Positions 7,496 through 15,504 of a stretch of 64,000 bases of DNA are shown in pieces; position 1 is the stretch's first letter; every line of letters begins with the position of its first letter. Under the pieces are notes generated by a model. The model was not told the origin of the DNA. It ran no database searches and was given only the letters and a program-made list of their open reading frames with translations. Source of the stretch: Vibrio gigantis (GTDB lineage: Bacteria; Pseudomonadota; Gammaproteobacteria; Enterobacterales; Vibrionaceae); the NCBI RefSeq assembly GCF_024347515.1, contig NZ_AP025493.1:1240001-1304000 (forward strand), read 5' to 3'. Both the position numbers and the translations under genes were made by a program.

Positions 7496-9001
7496 ATGAC
7501 TATTCACGTTAAATCAAATGTTCACTGGGTCGGCGTCCATGATTGGGAAACCGAACACTTCCACGGTAAGGAATACCACATGAACAAAGGTACTAGCTAT
7601 AACTCGTACCTGATCCGTGAAGAGAAGACTGTACTTGTCGATACTGTCGATCATCGCTTTACTGAGCAATTTCTTGCAAACCTTGAGATGGAAATCGACA
7701 TCAACGACATCGACTACATCATTTGTCAGCATGCCGAAGAAGACCACTCCGGCGCTCTTGCCGCACTACTCGCTAAAATCCCTAATACGCCAGTCTACTG
7801 CACAGAAGCGGGGGTGAACTCGATTGTCGGCCATCATCACCAGCCAGACTGGAACTTCAGAACCGTAAAAACCGGCGACACACTGGATATCGGTAACGGC
7901 AAGCAACTTATCTTTGTTGAGATGAAAATGCTGCACTGGCCAGATTCAATGGCAACTTACCTAACAGGCGACGAGATTCTGTTTAGCAACGATGCCTTTG
8001 GCCAACACTACTGTGACGAGAACCTGTTCAACGACCAATTAGATCAAGTTGAATTGCACGAGCAATGCCTACGTTATTTCTCAAATATCCTGACGCCGTT
8101 TGCACCGCTGGTAAAAGCCAAGATCGAAGAAGTCTTGAGTTTAGGTGTACCAATCGATGTGATTGCCACTTCTCATGGTTGTATTTGGCGCGACAACGCG
8201 ACTCAGATCGTTGAGCAATACTACGAATGGTCAAAAGCCTACAAAGAAGACCGCATCACGATTGTCTACGACACCATGTCAAACAACACTCGTATGATGG
8301 CCGATGCGATAGCTAAGGGGATCCGTAAAGGCAGCCCAGAAACGGCAATCAAAGTGTTCAATATTTCTAAGCACGATAAAAATGACATCCTTGCCAATGT
8401 CTTCCGCTCAAAAGGCGTGCTCGTTGGTTCATCGACCATGAACAATGTGATGATGCCGCAGATCGCAGCCTTACTTGAAGAGATACACGGATTACGCTTT
8501 GCAGGTAAAAGAGCAGCAGCCTTCGGGTCTTCAGGTTGGACTGGTGGTGCTGTAAAACGCATTGATGCTCGCCTACGTGAAGCGAACTTCGAGGTTAGTG
8601 CACCACAACACATCCACTGGAAACCAGACACAGATGCCCTTCGTCAATGCATTGATTACGGCATGACACTGGCCGAGGTTTGGCGTGTAGAAGCAGACGA
8701 AGTAAGCGCACCGAAACAAGTATCACGCAATGTAACACTGCTTGAAACCACACCTGTACCTGCAGAAAACAGTGCCGTACTCCAAGACACGACAGAGCAG
8801 GAAACAGAAGTAGCTCAAGATAACTCAGTACACACGGCAGACTGCACGTGCTGGCGTTGTACAGTGTGTGAATGGGTATACGACCCACAACTAGGTGAAC
8901 CGTACCAAGGTGTTGAACCAGGAACACCATGGGCACAAGTACCTGACGACTTCCTTTGCCCTGAGTGTCATTTAGGCAAAGAAGTATTTGTGGAGAAGTA
9001 A
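7496..9001 (+). CDS. norV: Anaerobic nitric oxide reductase flavorubredoxin
   Basis: Reduces NO to N2O in the cytoplasm under low oxygen. The N-terminal beta-lactamase-like domain carries the diiron ligands H79, E81, D83 and H84 in HAEEDH, then the later ligands in LHWPDSM, SNDAFGQH and TSHG. A flavodoxin domain follows (about 254-395, starting ITIVYDTMSNNTRMMADAIA). After a Thr/Glu-rich linker comes a C-terminal rubredoxin with CTVC and CPEC iron-binding pairs. The 501-aa length is normal. It overlaps norW by 14 bases and lies behind a sigma-54 promoter. Confidence 0.97.
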   Translation: MTIHVKSNVHWVGVHDWETEHFHGKEYHMNKGTSYNSYLIREEKTVLVDTVDHRFTEQFLANLEMEIDINDIDYIICQHAEEDHSGALAALLAKIPNTPVYCTEAGVNSIVGHHHQPDWNFRTVKTGDTLDIGNGKQLIFVEMKMLHWPDSMATYLTGDEILFSNDAFGQHYCDENLFNDQLDQVELHEQCLRYFSNILTPFAPLVKAKIEEVLSLGVPIDVIATSHGCIWRDNATQIVEQYYEWSKAYKEDRITIVYDTMSNNTRMMADAIAKGIRKGSPETAIKVFNISKHDKNDILANVFRSKGVLVGSSTMNNVMMPQIAALLEEIHGLRFAGKRAAAFGSSGWTGGAVKRIDARLREANFEVSAPQHIHWKPDTDALRQCIDYGMTLAEVWRVEADEVSAPKQVSRNVTLLETTPVPAENSAVLQDTTEQETEVAQDNSVHTADCTCWRCTVCEWVYDPQLGEPYQGVEPGTPWAQVPDDFLCPECHLGKEVFVEK

Positions 9002-10172
9002 CATGTCGAACATTGTGATTGTGGGTGGTGGTTTCGCTGCCCTACAAACTATCAAGATGGTACGTAAACTCGACCAAGATATCGTGATCACCATGATCAC
9101 GGCAGATTCGGGGGTTGAGTATAGTAAGCCGAACCTTTCGCATGCGTTCAGTCAGGAGCAAACGCCCGAAACACTCACCGTACATAACGCTCAGCAGTTA
9201 GCTGAGCAGTACAACGTGGTTATTAAAACTAAAGCGCTTGTCAGCGAAATAGATATTGAGCAACAGTATATTCGTGTCGATGGCCAACCAATTCACTACA
9301 CAAAGTTAGTGTTAGCAACGGGGGCCACACCATTTATTCCACCAGCAAAAGGGCTAAAACGCAGTTCGACTATTACGCTCAATAGCCTGGAGGAGTTTGA
9401 GAAGCACAAAGCGCAGATCGATGACGCACAGCGTGTCACTGTGATTGGTGGCGGCCTGATCGGAGTCGAGCTTGCCTTTGACCTCCAAACCGCAGGGAAA
9501 GATGTCACGATCATCGAGCCTGCTAGCTATCTATTAAGCAGCTTGGTGCCGCCTTTCGTTTCTCTAGAATTGGAGCAAGTGTTAAGAAAAGCAGGGGTGA
9601 CCGTTGAAACGGACTCTGCCGTTTGTCGAGCGACTTACCTAAAAGAGGATATAAGGTTACAAACTACCTCTTCTCGATTGTTACGAACGGATGCAGTGAT
9701 TGCAGCTGCAGGGCTGAAACCAAACACGACATTAGCGACACAGGCCGGAATCACCGTCAACAAGGGGATCGTTGTCGACCAAACCATGAAAACCAGTGCT
9801 AATAATGTGTATGCGATTGGTGACTGCGCAGAAATTGAGGGGCGTGTGATGGCTTATCTACAACCCGCGATTTTGTCTGCTAACGTGTTGGCAAAGCAGC
9901 TCATTGCGAATGATGAAATGCCCGTGGCAGCTGACATAAAACTCAAGTTGCCTCATATCATCACCAAGGTGAAGACCCCAAGCTACCCCATTCAGCTTGC
10001 AGGTCGCGATCTGCAAACCGCTCAAAGCTGGGAAACTCGCTTTGACCCTAAAGGCATTATCGCGAAAGGCTTCAATGAAGATAATCAGTTGGTTGGGTTC
10101 ATTGTCACGGGAGAGCACATCAAAACCGCATTTCCTCTACTGAAGGAGTTGCAGACAAGTTCACCATCATAA
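8988..10172 (+). CDS. norW: NADH:flavorubredoxin reductase
   Basis: An FAD/NAD-linked reductase that passes electrons from NADH to the rubredoxin domain of NorV. It begins with the FAD dinucleotide-binding fold (IVIVGGGFAALQTIK). Mid-protein it has the NAD fold (VTVIGGGLIGVELAFDLQTAG) and near residue 270 the FAD segment NVYAIGDCAEIEG. The first Met, at 8988, lies inside norV. A second ATG at 9003 (MSNIVIVGGG) directly follows the norV stop and is the more likely start; I keep the longer limit because both are possible. Its neighbour fixes the function within a broad reductase family. Confidence 0.94.
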   Translation: MWRSNMSNIVIVGGGFAALQTIKMVRKLDQDIVITMITADSGVEYSKPNLSHAFSQEQTPETLTVHNAQQLAEQYNVVIKTKALVSEIDIEQQYIRVDGQPIHYTKLVLATGATPFIPPAKGLKRSSTITLNSLEEFEKHKAQIDDAQRVTVIGGGLIGVELAFDLQTAGKDVTIIEPASYLLSSLVPPFVSLELEQVLRKAGVTVETDSAVCRATYLKEDIRLQTTSSRLLRTDAVIAAAGLKPNTTLATQAGITVNKGIVVDQTMKTSANNVYAIGDCAEIEGRVMAYLQPAILSANVLAKQLIANDEMPVAADIKLKLPHIITKVKTPSYPIQLAGRDLQTAQSWETRFDPKGIIAKGFNEDNQLVGFIVTGEHIKTAFPLLKELQTSSPS

Positions 10173-10235
10173 GCACAAAGCTGTAAAAGCAGTCGACGCA
10201 TTATATAGGTCGACTGTATTCAACACGAAAATGCA

Positions 10236-10287
10236 CATCAAATTCGGGAAAATTTGATGCATCTACTAGAACAACTCTAGTAGATGC
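10236..10287. repeat. Two adjacent perfect hairpins after norW
   Basis: CATCAAATT/AATTTGATG (10236-10259, 6-base loop) is followed at once by the 12-base perfect stem 10259-10270/10276-10287 (GCATCTACTAGA and its complement, loop ACAAC). Neither is followed by T residues, so they are not plain terminators. A normal terminator lies just beyond. Confidence 0.7.
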
Positions 10288-10293
10288 AAGCAA

Positions 10294-10325
10294 TAAAAAA
10301 GCCAGTCAATAGACTGGCTTTCTTG
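10294..10325. terminator. Bidirectional terminator between norW and gltS
   Basis: GCCAGTC/GACTGGC with loop AATA. On the minus strand it is followed by six T, and on the plus strand by TTTCTT. It can end both the norVW and gltS transcripts. Confidence 0.88.
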
Positions 10326-10347
10326 TAAGCAAAATGTGGCGTTCACA

Positions 10348-11574
10348 TTAACCGATAAACGATATGTACCCTTGCAGGATAATCAAGTTAACAATATCAA
10401 TGAAGAACGCGCCAACAATTGGTACCACCATGAAGGCTTGTGGTGACGGACCGAAACGGTTCACCAAAGAGCCCATGTTCATTACCGCTGTTGGTGTTGC
10501 ACCTAGTCCGAAACCACAGTGACCACCCGCCATAACCGCAGCATCGTAGTTCGACCCCATCACTTTGAACGTCACAAAGTAAGAGAAGATACCTAACACA
10601 ACGGCCTGAACTGCAAGGATGACCAAGAACGGAATCGCAAGGTCAAAGATGTTCCACAGTTTCAGGCTCATTAACGCCATCGCTAGGAACAGTGACAATG
10701 ACACAGTACCCAGAATATCGACTGTTTCGCTGTCAGTCTTATGCAGCTTAGTCACTTCAAACACGTTAGTGATGAATACGCCGATAAACAACGCGTAAAC
10801 GAAGTCAGGAATCATCAACCAAGAAATTTCAAAAGTCGCCACCCACTCTTCTAAGTATCTCGCACCAGTAATACAGATAAGAAGAATGAACAAAACTTCA
10901 ATCACCTTCTTCGCCGTCACTTTGTCTTCTTCATACTCGTTATAAGTAACCAGTTCAGGGAAGCGTTCGTGCGTTTGTGTACCAGTGCCATACTCAGATT
11001 CAAGTTGGTTTTTATCAATCAGCTTTTGCGCTACTGGGCTACCGATAATACCACCGATAATCAAACCAAAGGTCGCAGAAGCCATCGCGATTTCTAGCGT
11101 GTTTGCAATGCCAAATGTGTCTGCAAAAGTTTGAGACCAAGCCGCGCCTGTGCCATGGCCACCGGATAGCGTGATTGAGCCAGCAATCAAACCCATCAAT
11201 GGTTCAAGCCCTAGTGCCGTTGCAAGTGTGACACCTACACCGTTTTGGATAATGATGTAAACCGAAGCAACGCCTAAAAATAGGAATACCTTGGCACCAC
11301 CTTTTATCAGCTGCGTGTAGTTAGCCGCAAGGCCAACCGTTGCAAAGAACATCAACATAAATGTGTTCTGCAGGGGCAAGGAAAACTCAAGATCAAGGCC
11401 GTTAAAGTGTAGGGCTGTAATAGCAAAAGCGACAATCAAGCCGCCGACAATGGGCTCTGGGATATTGTACTTTTTGAGAACCGGAAGCTTTGCGTTTACA
11501 AAATGACCTAGAAACAAAACACTAATCGCGATTAGGAAGGATTCTAGTGGTCCAATTGAAATTAATTGATTCAT
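10348..11574 (-). CDS. gltS: Sodium/glutamate symporter
   Basis: An inner-membrane carrier that imports glutamate with Na+. It has 408 aa, as in the family. The two pseudo-symmetric halves each carry the family glycine-rich motif: SGGHGTGAAW near residue 140 and AGGHCGFGLGATPTA near residue 350. About ten hydrophobic segments are visible. RBS AGAGG precedes the ATG. Monocistronic. The 316-base region upstream (11575-11890) holds its promoter and, at the far end, the terminator of the next gene; I see no other gene in it. Confidence 0.96.
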   Translation of the reverse strand: MNQLISIGPLESFLIAISVLFLGHFVNAKLPVLKKYNIPEPIVGGLIVAFAITALHFNGLDLEFSLPLQNTFMLMFFATVGLAANYTQLIKGGAKVFLFLGVASVYIIIQNGVGVTLATALGLEPLMGLIAGSITLSGGHGTGAAWSQTFADTFGIANTLEIAMASATFGLIIGGIIGSPVAQKLIDKNQLESEYGTGTQTHERFPELVTYNEYEEDKVTAKKVIEVLFILLICITGARYLEEWVATFEISWLMIPDFVYALFIGVFITNVFEVTKLHKTDSETVDILGTVSLSLFLAMALMSLKLWNIFDLAIPFLVILAVQAVVLGIFSYFVTFKVMGSNYDAAVMAGGHCGFGLGATPTAVMNMGSLVNRFGPSPQAFMVVPIVGAFFIDIVNLIILQGYISFIG

Positions 11575-11844
11575 ATAACCTCTATTTTTTTACGTTCTCA
11601 TCTTCCTTAATGAGTCTAGTTTTATCTGTAATTATTTGTGCTGCTCTACCTATATTTATTGCAAACTGGAGAGAAATTGTGGATTAGAAAACGAACACAT
11701 TACTGCGGTCGCTTAGTGCCATGTTAGTAGCACGTTAACTTTTATAGGAGATAAAAGGATTTGTGACAACAATCACCTCCAAAAAGTTGAAAACGGCGTG
11801 AGTATCTTTGCCGCTGACTCTGCTTTCTTAATACCTAAAAAAGC

Positions 11845-11870
11845 AAAAAGGAGCTATTTCTAGCTCCTCT
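11845..11870 (-). terminator. Terminator of yibL
   Basis: AGGAGCTA/TAGCTCCT with a 4-base loop. On the minus strand it is followed by TTTTTGCTTTTTT, about 20 bases past the stop codon. Confidence 0.88.
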
Positions 11871-11890
11871 TTCATCACCATCGCTGGTAA

Positions 11891-12247
11891 TTAGAATTTT
11901 TTCGGTGCGTAACCAGTCATAACCTCAATGCGAAGTTCTTTACCAATCTTCGTCATTGGGTGAACAATTACGAGCCCTTTAACAGACTTTTTAAGTTTAC
12001 CCATATCCGCTTGCTCAGCCTTAGTAATTTCACGGCTAAATGGCATATCAACCAGAGACTTACGCTCTTGATTCACATCGTAGCTTTCTTTGTGTTTAAG
12101 CTGGGCAATTTTCTTAGTTAGCTTTTTGATTTCGTCTTCAAATTGACGAACAACAGGACGATCATTACGAGTTTTAGCAGCATCTAACTTGTGACGACAC
12201 TTGTCTAGACGGTTGTTAATTTGTTGAAGTTCGTTTTTAACACTCAT
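11891..12247 (-). CDS. yibL: YibL family ribosome-associated protein
   Basis: A 118-aa protein (Escherichia coli YibL has 120 aa). The N-terminal half is a charged coiled coil (about residues 1-60). The C-terminal half carries the signature MPFSREITKAEQADMGKLKK, then SVKGLVIVHPMT and a final MTGYAPKKF. YibL has been reported with ribosomes and its exact role is unclear. In Escherichia coli the gene sits just beyond mtlR; here it is on the same strand but about 10 kb away. RBS AGGA, own terminator. Confidence 0.88.
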   Translation of the reverse strand: MSVKNELQQINNRLDKCRHKLDAAKTRNDRPVVRQFEDEIKKLTKKIAQLKHKESYDVNQERKSLVDMPFSREITKAEQADMGKLKKSVKGLVIVHPMTKIGKELRIEVMTGYAPKKF

Positions 12248-12558
12248 AATAATTTCCTAAGATTTAACAAGCCAATTCGGATTGGGGCGCGGAGTATAGC
12301 ACAAGGGTTCACTTGAACCGAAATTTATCTGTGAATCACCAACAAAAACGAATCTCATGAATACCACTCATTCAACCCACCTATCCTTTATGGCGAATAT
12401 CTAAACGGTTTTTCATTGATAGGATAGCGTCTTCTTCAAAAATTGCTGTCTTCGATACATCAAAATTCCGTCTAAACTTATACTCTAACGCCTTAAATAA
12501 CTTGGTGTGCTCACCCTAACAGCAACTCTAACTTTCAGCATAATCACAAGGATAGCCG

Positions 12559-13356
12559 ATGACATTATTGAAACGAACACTGACCTACAGCCTAGCCCTG
12601 AGTTCAATGTTTGCCGCAACTTATGCATCTAGTGAACAAATAGCCCAAAGCAACCTAGTCGTCGAGTTTTCTGCTCCGAAAAATGCCGAAGAAAAACAAC
12701 TCAAACGCGAGATTCAAAGCAGTGGCGTTAATGACACCGTGATCGACCTTTCAAACCAGCTCTTCATGTTTGAAAAGCCATTAACCATTCAATACGGCGG
12801 GGAAGAAGGGCCGCTGTACGATCCACAAACCCATCAAGTGCTGATCCCTTACCGCTTTTACGCTGAGTCACTCAATTACTTTGAGCAGAACCAATATGAA
12901 AAAGAGTATGGCAAATCTGCGCAAACCGGCGCTATTGATACCTTGCTACACACCCTGCTACACGAAGCTGGGCATGCTTATATTGAAGACCAAAAGATTG
13001 CCATCTTGGGCAAAGAGGAAGATGCGGTAGACAACCTAGCAACCATCCTATTACTTAACTATGTGGAACATGGCGCCGATGCCGCGATCAGCGCAGCAGA
13101 CATGTTCGCTTTCGAGTCAGAAGACCGCCCGGAGTATTACGACTTGGGGGAATACATCGACGAGCACAGTTTCGATCTGCAGCGTTACTTCTCCACGTTA
13201 TGCTTGGTGTATGGCAGCGACCCCGATGCTTATAAAAACTTGCTCGATGAAGTGGAAAACGACTATTTGAAAGATAGGAAAGAGTTCTGTGTCGAGCACT
13301 TTGACGTGATCAATGAAAATTGGCATCAGTATTTAAAAGAGAGTGACGATACGTAG
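12559..13356 (+). CDS. Secreted DUF4344-type putative metallopeptidase
   Basis: A 265-aa exported protein. Residues 1 to about 24 form a signal peptide (LLKRTLTYSLALSSMFAATYA). The zinc motif HEAGH (H135, E136, H139) is followed about 15 residues later by EEDAVDNLA, which supplies the third acidic ligand, the arrangement of the DUF4344 gluzincin-like family. An upstream YGGEEGPLYDPQTHQVLIPYRF strand segment also fits. The substrate is unknown. AAGGATAGCCG precedes the ATG. Monocistronic, between yibL and the tautomerase-like gene. The 311 bases upstream show only promoter-like AT-rich sequence. Confidence 0.82.
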   Translation: MTLLKRTLTYSLALSSMFAATYASSEQIAQSNLVVEFSAPKNAEEKQLKREIQSSGVNDTVIDLSNQLFMFEKPLTIQYGGEEGPLYDPQTHQVLIPYRFYAESLNYFEQNQYEKEYGKSAQTGAIDTLLHTLLHEAGHAYIEDQKIAILGKEEDAVDNLATILLLNYVEHGADAAISAADMFAFESEDRPEYYDLGEYIDEHSFDLQRYFSTLCLVYGSDPDAYKNLLDEVENDYLKDRKEFCVEHFDVINENWHQYLKESDDT

Positions 13357-13380
13357 ATGCTTAGATGCTTAGATGCTTAG
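13357..13380. repeat. Three tandem copies of ATGCTTAG
   Basis: Three exact head-to-tail 8-base units begin at the base after the DUF4344 stop codon. This looks like slippage-type expansion at a gene end. Confidence 0.85.
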
Positions 13381-13439
13381 AGGTTAGTGTCGAGAACGAG
13401 ACAAAACGGCTTTGGCATCAAATTCCAAAGCCGTAACCT
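13381..13439. terminator. Hairpin between convergent genes
   Basis: The 10-base perfect stem ACGGCTTTGG/CCAAAGCCGT (13406-13434) is nested inside AGGTT/AACCT (13381-13385 and 13435-13439). No T run follows on either side, so termination would be weak. Confidence 0.5.
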
Positions 13440-13486
13440 GATAGGTTGGCTTAAGTCTTACGTGTTAAGAGTTAAGAGTTTAAACC

Positions 13487-13873
13487 CTAGACCTTCACTT
13501 TATATTTCAGATCTTGAGCTTCATCGCCTGTCATGCCTCGAAATCCCCAGCAGTGCGATGGCTGTTCCTTAATGGTGATTTCGATATCAATTGGAGAGAT
13601 AGCTAACTGCTTCTCTATCTCAGAAAATATCTTCTTGATTAAGCGCTTTTTGGTGTTTACCGCCCGACCTTCCATCATGTTGATCTCAATGACGGTATAG
13701 GCTTCTGTTCTTCCTTCCGGGTAAAAGAAGTCATCTCGTTCCAATGGCACAAATCGATGTGCTCGCTTGTCATCGGGTAAACCCATCTCACTGTTCAAGC
13801 ACTGCTGCAACACATTAGAGAGCTGCAACTTAATTGGATTTAAGCACTCTTTGATACCATAAATAACAATCAT
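13487..13873 (-). CDS. Tautomerase-superfamily-like protein
   Basis: A 128-aa protein that resembles short tautomerase family members (IYGIKECLNPIKLQLSNVLQQCL, then GLPDDKRAHRFVPLERDDFF and IEINMMEGRAVNTKKRLIKKI). I choose the second ATG because AAGGA lies 6 bases before it, whereas the ATG at 13879 touches the RBS. The mature N-terminus would then be Met-Ile-Val. The catalytic N-terminal proline of 4-oxalocrotonate-type tautomerases is missing, so either the start differs or chemistry does. Function not established. Confidence 0.72.
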   Translation of the reverse strand: MIVIYGIKECLNPIKLQLSNVLQQCLNSEMGLPDDKRAHRFVPLERDDFFYPEGRTEAYTVIEINMMEGRAVNTKKRLIKKIFSEIEKQLAISPIDIEITIKEQPSHCWGFRGMTGDEAQDLKYKVKV

Positions 13874-14062
13874 GACCATTCCTTTGATGCAATGTTAGGT
13901 ATAGAAGAACGTCAGATAGAAGCATCGTCTTGCGACCACCCATTCGCTTACTATTTGTACACATATTACCTAATGACGCGTATGAGAAAAGGTAAAAACA
14001 ATGAATTTATGAACAGGTGCAACAAAATACCTATCCCTTTGCAAACATAAGCCGAAGCGAAT

Positions 14063-14090
14063 TGATCGAACACCACCCTCCCCGCGTATA
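14063..14090 (+). promoter_or_regulatory. Putative RpoE(ECF11) promoter of the LON-domain gene
   Basis: TGATC (14063-14067), 19 bases, then TA (14087-14088). This is the same element and spacing as upstream of the sigma factor gene, and matches the TGATC/TA pattern known for Rhodobacter RpoE. Confidence 0.6.
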
Positions 14091-14125
14091 TCTTCTCGAA
14101 TCACATTTGAACTAAGGAGTGCTAT

Positions 14126-14746
14126 GTGCCGAATTCACCGAGGAAGACCACGTGGGCAGACGCCGAACCAGAAACACCCATAGAGTCTTCTCTAGAGCTC
14201 GCTGTGTTTCCTCTCCCTATCTTCCTTCTCCCAGGAGGTAGACAAAGACTGCGCATTTTTGAGCCAAAGTATCTCGCGATGGTTGCTCACGCAGCGCAGA
14301 GCGATGGTTTCATTATCTCCACTCAAGACAACTCGAACCCTGATCATCTCAGTTCTTGGGGAACAAAGGTGAACATCGTCGACTTCAATATGTCGGATGA
14401 CCAGATATTGGAAATTGATGTCGAAGGCGAAAAGTTGGTGCAACTTCATGACTCGTTTCGAGACAATGATGACTTAATTAAAAGCAAGTTCAGCTCGTTG
14501 CCCCACTGGCCAGCCCATGAATATCAAGTGCCAAACGTGTTTACCGCATTTTTGGTTCAGTTGTTTCGCGACCACGATTCGATAAGAACACTCTATCCCA
14601 CTCCAGATTTCGAGAGTCCTCAATGGATCTGTGCACGATTGCTCGAAATGATGCCTATCCCATTGGAAAAGAAAACAGAATTTACTGAGCCTGCTAGTTT
14701 TCCGTCTCTAGTTCCTTTTTTGAATCAAATCATCACGGGGCAATAA
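14126..14746 (+). CDS. LON substrate-binding domain protein
   Basis: A 206-aa protein made of the N-terminal LON (PUA-like) domain without ATPase or protease domains. The domain begins LAVFPLPIFLLPGGRQRLRIFEPKYLAMVAHA and continues to about residue 195. Such stand-alone proteins are thought to bind protein substrates, but the partner is unknown. The start is GTG at 14126 with AAGGAG 6 bases before it. An ATG two bases earlier is in another frame. It lies just upstream of rpoE-chrR with a matching promoter, so I infer it belongs to the same stress regulon. Confidence 0.87.
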   Translation: MPNSPRKTTWADAEPETPIESSLELAVFPLPIFLLPGGRQRLRIFEPKYLAMVAHAAQSDGFIISTQDNSNPDHLSSWGTKVNIVDFNMSDDQILEIDVEGEKLVQLHDSFRDNDDLIKSKFSSLPHWPAHEYQVPNVFTAFLVQLFRDHDSIRTLYPTPDFESPQWICARLLEMMPIPLEKKTEFTEPASFPSLVPFLNQIITGQ

Positions 14747-14797
14747 GCATTTTTCTTCACTATAATTTTGTATAGTGGAAATTAATTTAAATTTAAG

Positions 14798-14823
14798 TGA
14801 TCCCGACCTTCAACTTACACGTA
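14798..14823 (+). promoter_or_regulatory. Putative autoregulated promoter of rpoE-chrR
   Basis: TGATCC at 14798-14803 is followed after 18 bases by TA at 14822-14823, the pattern of ECF11 (RpoE/ChrR) promoters. It lies 34 bases upstream of the sigma factor ATG. Confidence 0.68.
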
Positions 14824-14856
14824 GTGCCTCTCAAATTCGCATGATGGTTATTTACT

Positions 14857-15504
14857 ATGCAAGTCGAAAGTAGAAGTTCAGGGAAAGGCAAGGAGCATGT
14901 CATTATCCCAGACAAAAAAACAACGACCGAATCCAAGGTTCCAGCAGAGCTTTCAAGCTGGTTGATCTTGGTTGGTACAGACAGAGACAAGCAGGCATTT
15001 ACCTGTTTGTTCAAGTTCTTTGCTCCCAAGATAAAGCGTTTCGGAATTAGCAAGTTAGGTGGTGAAGCTGCTGCAAACGAGCTAGTTCAAGACACCATGA
15101 CCAACGTTTGGAAGAAAGCTCATCTGTATAAAGAAGACAAAGGCGCTGCGACGACTTGGGTCTACACGGTCATGCGAAACGCTGCTTTTGATATGTTGCG
15201 CAAAGTAAAAGCAAAGGCTGAACAAACAATCGCAGACGACATCTGGCCTATCGACGCGATGGTTGCGGAATCTCAGAGTGATCAATTACCGTTTGGCGAT
15301 CATTTGATGAGCCGACACGTAATGACCCAAATAGAGAAGCTGCCTCTGGCCCAGAAAACTATTGTCAAAGGTGTTTACTTTCAAGAGCTCTCTCAAGAGC
15401 AACTCGCTCAGCAACTTGGCGTCCCACTTGGAACCGTGAAATCACGTCTAAGACTTGCTTTAGCCAAACTTAAGGTTCATATGGGGGAACAAAGTCATGA
15501 TTAA
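14857..15504 (+). CDS. rpoE: ECF sigma factor of the RpoE/ChrR (ECF11) type
   Basis: A 215-aa extracytoplasmic-function sigma factor. Region 2 (about residues 45-118) contains AANELVQDTMTNVWKKA and TTWVYTVMRNAAFDMLRK, for -10 recognition. Region 4 (about 150-207) contains LSQEQLAQQLGVPLGTVKSRLRLAL, a helix-turn-helix for the -35 element. It overlaps the anti-sigma gene chrR by 8 bases, and the pair plus photolyase and cyclopropane synthase is the hallmark of the singlet-oxygen response. The N-terminal 30 residues are poorly conserved and the RBS is weak, so the start could be further in. Confidence 0.93.
   Translation: MQVESRSSGKGKEHVIIPDKKTTTESKVPAELSSWLILVGTDRDKQAFTCLFKFFAPKIKRFGISKLGGEAAANELVQDTMTNVWKKAHLYKEDKGAATTWVYTVMRNAAFDMLRKVKAKAEQTIADDIWPIDAMVAESQSDQLPFGDHLMSRHVMTQIEKLPLAQKTIVKGVYFQELSQEQLAQQLGVPLGTVKSRLRLALAKLKVHMGEQSHD

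Noticed and set aside
13357..13380. Possible CRISPR-like repeats
   Set aside because: Only three 8-base units without spacers; simple tandem repeat.
14857..15504. Heat-shock or envelope-stress RpoE (RseA-controlled) sigma factor
   Set aside because: The adjacent anti-sigma has zinc and cupin domains (ChrR), and photolyase and Cfa follow, so it is the ECF11 type.
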